In this document: one piece after another, positions 1 through 8,456 of the stretch
Layout: every line of letters begins with the position of its first letter
Numbering within the stretch: position 1 is the first letter of the stretch
DNA from: Maribacter sp.
GTDB lineage: Bacteria; Bacteroidota; Bacteroidia; Flavobacteriales; Flavobacteriaceae
DNA length: 12,947 nt
Assembly (NCBI GenBank): GCA_018679695.1
Contig: JAHHKH010000198.1
Coordinates: 1-12,947 of the forward strand
Direction of reading: 5' to 3'
Program-made: the position numbers and the translations under genes
The notes under the pieces: generated by a model
Databases searched by the model: none
What the model saw: the letters and a program-made list of their open reading frames with translations, nothing else
What the model was told of the DNA's origin: nothing

Positions 1-24
1 TTTTGCGGCTTTAAGATTTATATT

Positions 25-1716
25 ATGCAGCTTTCGGAACAAGAAGTCATTAGAAGGGAAAAATTGATCAAATTAAGGGAATTGGGTATAAACCCTTATC
101 CTGCAGCTTTATATCCTGTTGATGCTACCTCCAAGAGTATAAAGAATAACTATGAGGAGGGTAAGAAAGTGGTCATTTCAGGTCGATTGATGTCGCGCCG
201 AATTCAAGGCAAAGCTTCTTTTGCCGAATTGCAGGACAGTGAAGGCCGAATTCAGGTTTATTTCAATAGGGATGAAATATGTACAGGTGAGGACAAAACC
301 AAATATAATGAAGTTTACAAAAAACTACTTGATATTGGTGACATTATTGGAATTGAAGGCACGTTGTTCACTACCCAAGTAGGTGAAAAAACAGTAATGG
401 TAAAAGATTTTACCATGCTGAGCAAAGCATTACGACCGCTCCCCTTGCCAAAAAAAGATGCGGATGGCAATGTTTACGATGAGTTCAATGACCCTGAACT
501 GCGCTATCGCCAACGCTACGTTGATTTGATTGTAAACCCTTCGGTCAAGGAAACTTTTGTAAAACGTACCAAAATCACGAACAGTATACGTGGATTTTTG
601 AACAATATGGGTTATTTAGAGGTTGAAACTCCCATTTTACAACCCATTCCTGGCGGTGCGGCTGCACGACCGTTTTTAACACATCACAATGCCCTGAATA
701 TTCCACTGTATTTGCGAATAGCCAATGAGCTGTATTTAAAACGACTGATCGTTGGTGGTTTTGAAGGGGTTTATGAATTCTCGAAAGATTTCAGGAATGA
801 GGGAATGGACCGCACCCATAATCCCGAGTTTACCATTATGGAATTATATGTGGCCTACAAGGATTACAATTGGATGATGGACACCACAGAGCAGCTGCTT
901 GAAAAAGTGGCCATAGATGCCAATGGCACATCAAAGGTAAAAGTAGAGGACCGGGAAATAGATTTTAAAGCCCCCTATCCAAGGGTGCCTATCCTCGAAG
1001 CCATCAAAATACATACTGGGGTTGATGTTGCTAAAATGAGCGAGGACGAATTGCGCGAAGCAGCTAAAAAATTAGGGGTTGAAGTAGATGAAACCATGGG
1101 CATCGGGAAATTGATCGATGAAATATTCGGTGCTAAATGCGAAGACCACTACATACAACCAACATTCATAATCGATTACCCAAAGGAAATGAGTCCGTTG
1201 ACCAAGGAACATCGTACCAATCCGGATTTGACAGAACGATTTGAATTGATTATCAATGGCAAGGAAATTGCCAACGCCTATTCTGAATTGAACGACCCCA
1301 TCGATCAAAGGGAGCGTTTTGAGGATCAGTTGAAACTTTCGGAAAAAGGGGATGATGAGGCCATGTTCATTGATCAGGATTTCTTACGGGCGCTCGAATA
1401 TGGTATGCCCCCAACTTCGGGGATAGGTATTGGTATTGATCGATTGGTGATGTTATTGACCAACAATTCCTCGATTCAGGAGGTCTTGTTCTTCCCACAA
1501 ATGCGACCCGAGAAGAAGCAGATTGAACTTACCGAAGAAGAAAAAACCATCATTGATCTCTTAAAACCAAATGGTGAGATGGATTTAGCTACCCTAAAAT
1601 CCCAAGCCGGACTTAGCGGAAAAAAATGGGACAAATCAATGAAAGCCCTTTCAAAACATGATATGCTGAAGGTTGTTGTTGACGGGAATTCAAAGTTGGT
1701 TCAATTGCAGTCTTAG
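25..1716 (+). CDS. lysS: Lysyl-tRNA synthetase, class II
   Basis: Charges tRNA-Lys with lysine at the expense of ATP in the cytoplasm; a translation housekeeping enzyme. The 563-residue protein has the N-terminal OB-fold anticodon-binding region (about 48-140) and then the class II catalytic core. Motif 1 lies near 186-205 (GFLNNMGYLEVETPIL), motif 2 near 256-270 (FRNEGMDRTHNPEFT) and motif 3 near 466-478 (GIGIGIDRLVMLL). The family-typical segment PLTKEHRTNPDLTERFEL lies at about 391-408. It is longer than the roughly 505 residues of the E. coli enzyme because of a charged C-terminal extension (about 497-563) with a helical, winged-helix-like look, a form I associate with Bacteroidota LysRS. 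The frame is open to the left edge of the window, so a longer start cannot be formally excluded, but MQLSEQEVIRREKL is a normal LysRS beginning. No Shine-Dalgarno is seen. Identification is secure. Confidence 0.97.
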   Translation: MQLSEQEVIRREKLIKLRELGINPYPAALYPVDATSKSIKNNYEEGKKVVISGRLMSRRIQGKASFAELQDSEGRIQVYFNRDEICTGEDKTKYNEVYKKLLDIGDIIGIEGTLFTTQVGEKTVMVKDFTMLSKALRPLPLPKKDADGNVYDEFNDPELRYRQRYVDLIVNPSVKETFVKRTKITNSIRGFLNNMGYLEVETPILQPIPGGAAARPFLTHHNALNIPLYLRIANELYLKRLIVGGFEGVYEFSKDFRNEGMDRTHNPEFTIMELYVAYKDYNWMMDTTEQLLEKVAIDANGTSKVKVEDREIDFKAPYPRVPILEAIKIHTGVDVAKMSEDELREAAKKLGVEVDETMGIGKLIDEIFGAKCEDHYIQPTFIIDYPKEMSPLTKEHRTNPDLTERFELIINGKEIANAYSELNDPIDQRERFEDQLKLSEKGDDEAMFIDQDFLRALEYGMPPTSGIGIGIDRLVMLLTNNSSIQEVLFFPQMRPEKKQIELTEEEKTIIDLLKPNGEMDLATLKSQAGLSGKKWDKSMKALSKHDMLKVVVDGNSKLVQLQS

Positions 1717-1791
1717 CACTCTAATAGGGTAAAACCTGCATTTTAAAACTATCATTAATAAGGCTGCTATCGTTGTTCGTCTAATTTTTGG

Positions 1792-1822
1792 TTTGAACCA
1801 CATTTAAAAATCCCTATTTTTA
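1792..1822 (+). promoter_or_regulatory. Candidate Bacteroidota promoter for the DUF1549/DUF1501 cluster
   Basis: TTTG at 1792-1795, exactly 19 bases, then TATTTTTA at 1815-1822. This matches the Bacteroidota consensus TTTG-N19-21-TAnnTTTG except for the last base of the -7 box. Transcription would begin near 1829, about 33 bases before the ATG at 1862. No good terminator lies between lysS and this site, so read-through from lysS is also possible. AT-rich DNA gives chance matches, hence moderate confidence. Confidence 0.45.
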
Positions 1823-1861
1823 TGTAGATTCATAAGTTTCAAGATTCATCCTTGATAAGTG

Positions 1862-4600
1862 ATGAAAAAAAACGCATTAAAATTACTTGTTCCCTTTCTA
1901 ATCCTAATTGGTGCGGTACTCTTATGGAACAATCTCAAAACCCAAGAAGAGGTTGATTTTAGCGCCGACATAAAACCCATTCTCAATAAAAACTGTATTT
2001 CTTGTCATGGAGGGGTCAAAAAAAACGGGGATTTTAGTGTTTTGTTCGAGGAAGAGGCTTTAAGCACTACCGAATCGGGTCGGGCAGCCATTATTCCCGG
2101 TAACGCATCCGGAAGTGAAATGATCAAACGAATAAAATCGGATGATCCTGAACTTAGAATGCCTTATGAAAAAGAAAAACTTTCAGAAGGGGATATCGAT
2201 TTATTGACCCGTTGGATTGATCAAGGGGCCAAATGGGGTAGACACTGGGCCTATTCCTTGCCAGAAAAAGTAGAAGTGCCCGCCATTACTGAAGAAGCTG
2301 GTTTTTCGGGCCTAGAAACTTCAAAATTTATCCAAAATGGAATCGACAATTTCATTTTACGACGATTGAACAATGAAGGGCTAATACCCAACTCCTCCGC
2401 TGAACCAAATACTATTGCAAGAAGATCGGCCCTTGATATTACCGGATTACCGCCTAACAAAAACCTATTCAATGATTACAGTAATGGGAAGATTTCGTAT
2501 GAAATGTTTGTAGATAGCCTTTTGGCCCTTCCTGCATTTGGAGAGAAATGGGCAACGTGGTGGCTGGATATGGCCCGTTACTCAGACTCCAAGGGGTATG
2601 AAAAAGACCAAGGTCGCTCTATTTGGGAATATCGGGATTGGGTCATCAGGGCATTGAACAAGGACATGCCCTATGACCAGTTCACAATTGAACAATTGGC
2701 GGGCGACCTCTTGCCAGACCCCTCAATTGATCAGTTAATAGCCACTGCCTTTCATAGAAATACCATGAATAACGATGAAGGTGGTACAGATGATGAGGAA
2801 TTTAGGGTTGCGACTGTTATAGATAGGGTAAATACGACATTTGAAGTCTGGCAAAGTACGACCATGGGTTGTGTTCAATGCCATAGCCACCCATACGACC
2901 CTTTCAAACATGAGAACTATTACAATCTTATGGCATTTTTCAATAATACAAGGGATGAGGATATTCCCAGTGAATCACCGGTTTTAAAATTTTATTCCGA
3001 AGAGCAACAAAAAGAGATAGATCAAGTGACCAATTGGGTATCGGAACATAGCGATGCCAAAGTTGCCAAGGCATACAGGAATTTTCTCATGTACCAACAA
3101 CCTGTTTATAATTCGCATCAGTTTCAGGATTTTGTCAACGGGTCCTACGACGACCATGCCTCTGTAGTACTTTGGGATGATGGTTCTTGCAGATTGGAAA
3201 ATGCCTGGTCAGGCAATACCAACAACTTTCTTATGAATTATCGCTCGGGTTACGAAAATACCTTAGTGACTATTAGAAAAGAAAATGCCAATGGGGAGAT
3301 ATTGGCACAATTCAAAATTGGCAAGACGAACGGCAATACCACGCTCAAAGTCCCTTGTAAACCAGTCAAAGGGAATTTTAATCTTTATATTGAAACGAAT
3401 AATGACAATATTCCAAAAAAGGCAACCGCAATCAATATATATTGGATAGGCTTCTTGGATGAGCTACTAGGTGAGGATAAAGCAGGGTATAAGCAAATTG
3501 AGGCCATTTTCATGAAATTATTGAATACTAGGACGCCAACCGTACCTATTATGATCGAAAACCCAGATCATATGTTGCGTACCACCCATGTTTTTGAACG
3601 TGGCAATTGGCTGTTAAAAGCCGATAGCGTACAACCCATGGTCCCTGAAGTAATCAGTACTTGGAACGACGATTGGGCTAAAAACAGATTGGGACTGGCC
3701 CAATGGATCGTGGACAGGAAAAACCCGTTGACCGCACGAACCGTGGTCAATCGAGTCTGGCATCAACTTTTTGGAAGAGGATTGGTAACTATAATTGAAG
3801 ATATTGGTTCCCAGTCAGATCCACCGACCCATCCCGAATTATTGGATTGGCTTTCACTTAGATTCATGAATGAACATAATTGGAGCTTAAAAGCCTTGAT
3901 CAAGGATATTGTAATGTCAGGGACCTATAGGCAAAGTTCAGTAAGTACTCCAGGCATGTACCAAATTGACCCCTCAAATGAATTGTATGCCAGGGGTCCT
4001 AGACAACGCTTGGCTGCGGAACAGATACGCGATCAGGCCTTGGCGGTTTCTGGCTTGTTGAGCACTAAGATGTACGGCCCGGGAGTAATGCCCCCTCAAC
4101 CCGATGGGGTATGGCAAACTGTTTACAGCGGTGAAAAATGGCTCGAAAGTAAAGGAGAAGATCGTTATCGGCGAGCAGTGTACACCTATTTAAAACGTAC
4201 AAGCCCATATCCTTCCTTTTTGACTTTTGACGGGGGCAGTAGGGAGATTTGTACCATTAGACGTACCGTTACCAATACGCCTTTACAGGCCCTGGTAACT
4301 TTAAACGACCCTGTTTATCTTGAGGCATCCTATAATTTGGCCAAGGGCATGCAGGTTTCCCAAAATGTTGATGAAAATATTGTCAAGGGCTTTGAAATGG
4401 CAACTTATTCCGAAATTTCACCCGAAAAATTAAAGGCATTAAAAGAACTCTACCAGATATCATTGGATGAATTTGAGTCAAACAAAGAATCTATTGGGCA
4501 ATTTTTATATTTTGAGGAAAACCCAAATGCCAAGCTTGCAGCTTTAACCGTTGTTGCGAATGCTATAATGAACCTCGACGAATTTCTAACTAAAGCATAA
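1862..4600 (+). CDS. PSCyt1-DUF1549-DUF1553 secreted c-type cytochrome (PSD1 protein) with CBM6-like insert
   Basis: A large (912 aa from this ATG) extracytoplasmic heme protein. Numbering here includes an alternative GTG start one codon upstream at 1859. Residues 5-23 form a hydrophobic signal or anchor. A PSCyt1 domain follows with a heme c motif C46-I-S-C49-H50 and a possible axial Met in RMPYEKEKL (about 101). DUF1549 spans about 155-360 and holds the family's second CxxCH (C338, C341, H342) before SHPYDPF. DUF1553 spans about 610-910, with LTARTVVNRVWHQLFGRGLV and the RRTVTNTPLQALVTLND segment. Between them, at about 430-535, sits a beta-rich stretch ending in the pattern of a CBM6-type carbohydrate-binding module (GEILAQFKIG... 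VPCKPVKGNFNLYIE... IYWIGF). The protein is known mainly from Planctomycetes and Bacteroidota and its reaction is, to my knowledge, not established. It is the first gene of a tight cluster and sits 2 bases before the DUF1501 gene, its usual partner. Domain calls are firm; the CBM6 assignment is tentative. Confidence 0.93.
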   Translation: MKKNALKLLVPFLILIGAVLLWNNLKTQEEVDFSADIKPILNKNCISCHGGVKKNGDFSVLFEEEALSTTESGRAAIIPGNASGSEMIKRIKSDDPELRMPYEKEKLSEGDIDLLTRWIDQGAKWGRHWAYSLPEKVEVPAITEEAGFSGLETSKFIQNGIDNFILRRLNNEGLIPNSSAEPNTIARRSALDITGLPPNKNLFNDYSNGKISYEMFVDSLLALPAFGEKWATWWLDMARYSDSKGYEKDQGRSIWEYRDWVIRALNKDMPYDQFTIEQLAGDLLPDPSIDQLIATAFHRNTMNNDEGGTDDEEFRVATVIDRVNTTFEVWQSTTMGCVQCHSHPYDPFKHENYYNLMAFFNNTRDEDIPSESPVLKFYSEEQQKEIDQVTNWVSEHSDAKVAKAYRNFLMYQQPVYNSHQFQDFVNGSYDDHASVVLWDDGSCRLENAWSGNTNNFLMNYRSGYENTLVTIRKENANGEILAQFKIGKTNGNTTLKVPCKPVKGNFNLYIETNNDNIPKKATAINIYWIGFLDELLGEDKAGYKQIEAIFMKLLNTRTPTVPIMIENPDHMLRTTHVFERGNWLLKADSVQPMVPEVISTWNDDWAKNRLGLAQWIVDRKNPLTARTVVNRVWHQLFGRGLVTIIEDIGSQSDPPTHPELLDWLSLRFMNEHNWSLKALIKDIVMSGTYRQSSVSTPGMYQIDPSNELYARGPRQRLAAEQIRDQALAVSGLLSTKMYGPGVMPPQPDGVWQTVYSGEKWLESKGEDRYRRAVYTYLKRTSPYPSFLTFDGGSREICTIRRTVTNTPLQALVTLNDPVYLEASYNLAKGMQVSQNVDENIVKGFEMATYSEISPEKLKALKELYQISLDEFESNKESIGQFLYFEENPNAKLAALTVVANAIMNLDEFLTKA

Positions 4601-4602
4601 CG

Positions 4603-6111
4603 ATGGATTATTTGGATAGATTGATTCAAGAAAAACTAGAGAGAGAAGCCCAAACTAAGACCCGTAGGCATTTTATCAAGGAATGCGCCACTGGGCTGGG
4701 TGGATTGGCGTTGAGTTCCATTTTTATGGGTTGTGATCCATTAGGGCAGCCTAAAAAAAAGACCGCATTGGCTTTCTCGGAACGGGATTTAAATCCCTTG
4801 GCAACTTTATCCCCTCCGCATAATCCTAAAGTAAAGTCGGTCATTTATCTCCATATGGCAGGATCACCCTCCCAATTGGAAATGTTCGATTATAAACCAA
4901 CGCTACAAAAACTGAATAATCAGGATTGCCCGGCCTCCCTATTGGAAGGGAAAAAATTCGCCTTTATAAAAGGAGTGCCAAAATTATTGGGTCCCCAAGC
5001 CCAGTTTGAGCAAGTAGGGGAATCCGGTAACTGGGTTTCTGATTTTTTGCCTCATTTTAAAAATGTGGTTGACGAAGTCTCTTTTTTAAAGGCGGTTCAC
5101 ACGGACCAGTTCAATCATGGTCCCGCACAATTGTTCATGCATACGGGCAGTCCAAGATTGGGAAGGCCGAGTATTGGAGCATGGGCTACCTATGGTTTGG
5201 GTTCGGAAAATCAAAACCTTCCTGGATTTGTCGTATTAACCTCTGGTGGAAATACCCCTGATGCAGGTAAGAGTGTATGGGGAAGTGGTTTTTTACCTTC
5301 TGTTTACCAAGGCGTTCAATGCAGATCGCAAGGTGATCCAGTTCTCTATATTGATGATCCAGAGGGTATTTCTAGAGATCTAAAGAAGAGTACGATAGAT
5401 GCCATCAATAAAATCAACAAGGAAGAATATCTAAAATATGCCGATCCGGAGATTTTAGCGCGCATCAATCAGTACGAGATGGCCTATCGCATGCAAATTG
5501 CCGTTCCTGAGGTTATGAACATAAACAATGAACCCGAGAACATAAGACAAATGTACGGGGTTGAACCTGGCAAGGAATCTTTTGCCAACAATTGTCTCTT
5601 GGCCCGAAAATTGGTTGAGGAAGGGGTTCGTTTTGTACAGTTGTTCGATTGGGGATGGGACAGTCATGGCACAGACCATACTACTGCCGTTGACCTTGGT
5701 CTTCGTAATAAATGTAGGGAAATTGACCGGCCCATTGCCGCTTTGATCTTGGATCTAAAACAAAGAGGGCTACTCGATGAAACACTGATCGTTTGGGGCG
5801 GGGAATTTGGCAGGACACCCATGCAGGAAAATAGAGGTAATAAGGAAATGGGCTATAAAGGTCGGGACCATCATGGCGATGCATTTACGATGTGGATGGC
5901 CGGAGGTGGCCTAAAAAAAGGAGCCTCACATGGCAAAACCGATGATATAGGTTTTTCCGGGATTGAAGGCCAGGTCTCTGTTCATGACGTTCATGCTACA
6001 ATTATGCATCTACTGGGTTTTGACCATGAACAATTCACTTTTGAATTTCAAGGTAGAAATTTCAGGTTAACCGATGTTGAGGGAGAAGTTATAAAAGAAA
6101 TCCTGGCTTAA
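4603..6111 (+). CDS. DUF1501 family protein, Tat-exported (alkaline phosphatase/sulfatase-like fold)
   Basis: A 502-residue exported protein of the DUF1501 family, which belongs to the alkaline phosphatase/sulfatase superfold; the reaction is unknown. A twin-arginine signal is seen at T20-R21-R22-H-F-I-K26, followed by the hydrophobic stretch GLGGLALSSIFMG and C44, a possible but non-canonical lipidation site. Family hallmarks occur in order: VIYLHMAGSPSQLEMFDYKP (about 80-99), HGPAQLFMHTGSP (172-184), GWDSHGTDH (351-359, candidate metal ligands D353 and H355), TLIVWGGEFGRTP (394-406, E401), GRDHHGDAFTMWMAGGG (420-436, D422, H423, H424) and HDVHATIMHLLGFDH (461-475). The C-terminal GRNFRLTDVEGEVI is intact, so the gene looks full length. 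It starts 2 bases after the DUF1549/DUF1553 stop, consistent with translational coupling and a joint function. Tat export suggests folding or cofactor loading in the cytoplasm before export. Confidence 0.93.
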   Translation: MDYLDRLIQEKLEREAQTKTRRHFIKECATGLGGLALSSIFMGCDPLGQPKKKTALAFSERDLNPLATLSPPHNPKVKSVIYLHMAGSPSQLEMFDYKPTLQKLNNQDCPASLLEGKKFAFIKGVPKLLGPQAQFEQVGESGNWVSDFLPHFKNVVDEVSFLKAVHTDQFNHGPAQLFMHTGSPRLGRPSIGAWATYGLGSENQNLPGFVVLTSGGNTPDAGKSVWGSGFLPSVYQGVQCRSQGDPVLYIDDPEGISRDLKKSTIDAINKINKEEYLKYADPEILARINQYEMAYRMQIAVPEVMNINNEPENIRQMYGVEPGKESFANNCLLARKLVEEGVRFVQLFDWGWDSHGTDHTTAVDLGLRNKCREIDRPIAALILDLKQRGLLDETLIVWGGEFGRTPMQENRGNKEMGYKGRDHHGDAFTMWMAGGGLKKGASHGKTDDIGFSGIEGQVSVHDVHATIMHLLGFDHEQFTFEFQGRNFRLTDVEGEVIKEILA

Positions 6112-6114
6112 CCA

Positions 6115-7005
6115 ATGCTTAATACCATGAAACAGACCGTTCTAACATTCATTCTTTTATTCGCTTTGTATGGTTACGGCCAAGATAAAAAATCGATTCA
6201 ATTCTTCCAGACCAATTGGGGCAATGAACTTTCTTGGGATGCATTCTGTCAACGTACAAAGGCGTCAGGCTATGATGGTATTGAAGTTTGGCTCCCATCG
6301 GGAAAAGAGAGCCAAGACCATTTGAAGGCCGCTCTTGAAAAATATGACCTTGCCATTGCTTTTTTAAATGGAACGAACAAATCACTTCCTTTTGAGGAAG
6401 GCCTTACAGCTTACAAAAATCATTTCAATACACTGATAGAGTGGAAACCGGTTTATATTAATTGCCATACTGGGAGCGACTTTTTAACATTCGAACAAAA
6501 CAAGGCATTTATTGATGTCGCAAATAAAATTAGTAAAGCAAGTGGTATACCCATTTACCATGAAACACATAGGGGTAGATTCAGTTATAATTTACCAGAT
6601 ACAAATACTTATCTAAATGAAATAACCGATCTTAATCTCACCTTGGATATAAGTCATTGGATGGTAGTACATGAATCGCTTTTACAAGGAAAGGATGAAC
6701 TATTGAAAGAAGTAATAAATAAATCCAAACACATTCATGCAAGGGTCGGACATGCCGAAGGGCCACAGGTAAATGATCCGGAAGCACCGGAATGGAAATC
6801 GGCCCTGGACCGACACATGGATATTTGGGAAACTGTGATTAAGAAAGAATGGGCGAACGGCAGCGATATCTTTACAATTACAACTGAATTTGGTCCTCCC
6901 AATTATTTGCCTGCATTACCTTATACCCAAATACCTGTAGCTGACCAATGGAAAGCAAATGTTTTCATAATGAAAGCCATTAAAGAAAGATTGTCTCTTG
7001 AATAA
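6115..7005 (+). CDS. Secreted sugar phosphate isomerase/epimerase-like TIM-barrel protein
   Basis: A 296-residue protein of the xylose isomerase-like/AP endonuclease family 2 TIM-barrel superfamily. It has an N-terminal signal peptide, so it should act in the periplasm rather than on cytosolic sugar phosphates. A second ATG at 6127 (MKQTVLTFILLFALYGYGQ) gives a cleaner signal peptide and may be the true start. The barrel shows the expected acidic and His metal or catalytic positions: GYDGIEVW (E57), INCHTGSDF (H118), IYHETHRGRF (E150, H152), LTLDISHW (D178, H181), HIHARVGH (H206, H208, R210) and TTEFGPPNY (E258). It begins 3 bases after the DUF1501 stop. A role in isomerising or epimerising a sugar, perhaps one oxidised by the upstream proteins, is inference from context. 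The superfamily also includes lyases and endonucleases, which fit a secreted protein less well. Confidence 0.88.
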   Translation: MLNTMKQTVLTFILLFALYGYGQDKKSIQFFQTNWGNELSWDAFCQRTKASGYDGIEVWLPSGKESQDHLKAALEKYDLAIAFLNGTNKSLPFEEGLTAYKNHFNTLIEWKPVYINCHTGSDFLTFEQNKAFIDVANKISKASGIPIYHETHRGRFSYNLPDTNTYLNEITDLNLTLDISHWMVVHESLLQGKDELLKEVINKSKHIHARVGHAEGPQVNDPEAPEWKSALDRHMDIWETVIKKEWANGSDIFTITTEFGPPNYLPALPYTQIPVADQWKANVFIMKAIKERLSLE

Positions 7006-7017
7006 AACACATCATTA

Positions 7018-8412
7018 ATGGATATCATAAAACAACTCTTGGGCAGATTACACCCATTACTTGTTCATTTGCCAATAGGTTTCATTGTTTTGGGGCTTTT
7101 GTTCCAGTGGTATGACCGCAAAAAAGAAGTATTAAAACAGGCAGTGGCCCTTATTTATTTATGGGCCACAATTAGCGCCGTGTTAGCTTGTATTACGGGT
7201 TATCTACAATACACCAGTGAAGGTTATGCTTTTGATTCAATAAAAATGCATCTCTGGTTGGGCATTATAACCGCCCTATTTTCTTTAGTCATGTATCTTA
7301 GGATAAATGAAAAAAGGAGTCCCAATGGTTTAAAAATAATTCCTATTGGAGTGCTAGCAGGTATCATGTTCGTACTAATTGCATTCACTGGCCATTTGGG
7401 GGGCATTATTACACATGGCGAGGATTACTTGGTAGAGCCCCTTCCAAACTCAGTGAAATCGGTCTTGGGAATCGAAATCTTTGAAGAGAAAACAATTGTA
7501 CTCAATAACGAAAATTGGGAAAGGGCCCTGTTTTATGAAGACGTCATTAACCCTATACTAAATAACAAATGTGTAAGCTGCCACAATCGTAAAAAAGCAA
7601 AAGGCGAACTTGTTTTGAATACAAAAGAAGGGATTTTGAAAGGAGGGGGAAATGGTGAAATTATTGTGGACAGTAATAGTAGTGAAAGTGCCCTTTTTAC
7701 ACGGCTCATCTTACCTAAGGATGATGAAGACCATATGCCGCCCAAAGAAAAAAACCAGCTTACCCATGGAGAAATTGCATTGATTAAAACATGGGTAGAC
7801 CAAGGAACACCTTTTGAAGTATCCATTGGTGAATTAAACCTTTCAAAGGAATTATTTGAAGATTACTTTCCAAAAAAATCTGATTTCAATTTTCCCGATA
7901 AAGCGGTCGAAGTTGTTGCAATTGACTCTATCAAACTTGTCAAAAATGCTGGATTTCATGTTGAAAAAATTAGCAAGGAGACCAATTATTTAAAGGTTTC
8001 CTGTGTAAACAAACCCAATTTTTCTGATAAGGATATTGCCCTATTGAAACCAATATATAAACAGATAGCAATTTTGGATTTAGGAGGAACATTGATAACC
8101 GATGATATTTTTGAGTTACTTATTTCACTCCCACATCTCACCGCCTTGAAATTGGATAACAACACAATTACCGGAAGCAAAATTGAAAAACTAAACAAGC
8201 TTGAATATTTAAGGTCAATAAATCTAACAAGTACCAAGTTTGATGAAACGAATTTGAACAAACTTGAAGCAATTCCAAGTCTTGAAAAGGTATTTCTGCA
8301 TAATACCCATGTCACTGCAAGGAGCGTTCAATATAGTATTCCTAAAGATATACACATAGATTTGGGTAATTATGAACTACCGGTTATTGCCTCAGATTCC
8401 ATTATCTATTGA
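7018..8412 (+). CDS. DUF2231 membrane protein fused to PSCyt1 cytochrome c and leucine-rich repeat tail
   Basis: Three-part protein of 464 residues. Residues 1-130 form a DUF2231 membrane domain with four likely helices (about 12-31, 41-63, 77-96, 105-128) and conserved-looking histidines H12 and H17 (LHPLLVHLPIG), H78 and H126. A PSCyt1 cytochrome c domain follows (about 168-265), with C185-V-S-C188-H189 and HMPPKEK (M240 as possible sixth ligand). It is clearly related to the N-terminal domain of the first cluster gene (shared pattern PILN-K-C-SCH ... W-DQG). The last part (about 345-440) has leucine-rich repeats of irregular length, for example LTALKLDNNTITG and LRSINLTSTKFD; such proteins are sometimes labelled ribonuclease inhibitor because of these. 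An even helix number puts both ends on the same side, periplasmic if the heme is to be attached. It starts 12 bases after the isomerase-like gene. A role as membrane electron acceptor or donor is inferred. Confidence 0.9.
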   Translation: MDIIKQLLGRLHPLLVHLPIGFIVLGLLFQWYDRKKEVLKQAVALIYLWATISAVLACITGYLQYTSEGYAFDSIKMHLWLGIITALFSLVMYLRINEKRSPNGLKIIPIGVLAGIMFVLIAFTGHLGGIITHGEDYLVEPLPNSVKSVLGIEIFEEKTIVLNNENWERALFYEDVINPILNNKCVSCHNRKKAKGELVLNTKEGILKGGGNGEIIVDSNSSESALFTRLILPKDDEDHMPPKEKNQLTHGEIALIKTWVDQGTPFEVSIGELNLSKELFEDYFPKKSDFNFPDKAVEVVAIDSIKLVKNAGFHVEKISKETNYLKVSCVNKPNFSDKDIALLKPIYKQIAILDLGGTLITDDIFELLISLPHLTALKLDNNTITGSKIEKLNKLEYLRSINLTSTKFDETNLNKLEAIPSLEKVFLHNTHVTARSVQYSIPKDIHIDLGNYELPVIASDSIIY

Positions 8413-8438
8413 TTTTTAAAAGAAAAAGTATAGTTTAG
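8409..8438 (+). promoter_or_regulatory. Candidate promoter of the DASS transporter gene
   Basis: TTG at 8409-8411, 19 bases, then TAGTTTAG at 8431-8438 (one mismatch to TAnnTTTG). It overlaps the stop codon of the preceding gene and would start transcription near 8445, about 12 bases before the ATG at 8457. The transporter could then be expressed separately from the cytochrome cluster, though no terminator separates them. Confidence 0.35.
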
Positions 8439-8456
8439 GGGCACTAAGTAGCCGAT

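Noticed and set aside
1..5. TTTTG at the left edge as the end of a lysS -7 promoter box
   Set aside because: The preceding TAnn would lie outside the window and cannot be checked.
1726..1740. Possible lysS terminator around AGGGTAAAACCT
   Set aside because: Only three base pairs form and no T run follows.
7986..8315. 109-codon open frame on the - strand
   Set aside because: It mirrors the leucine-rich tail of the DUF2231-cytochrome gene and has no independent support.
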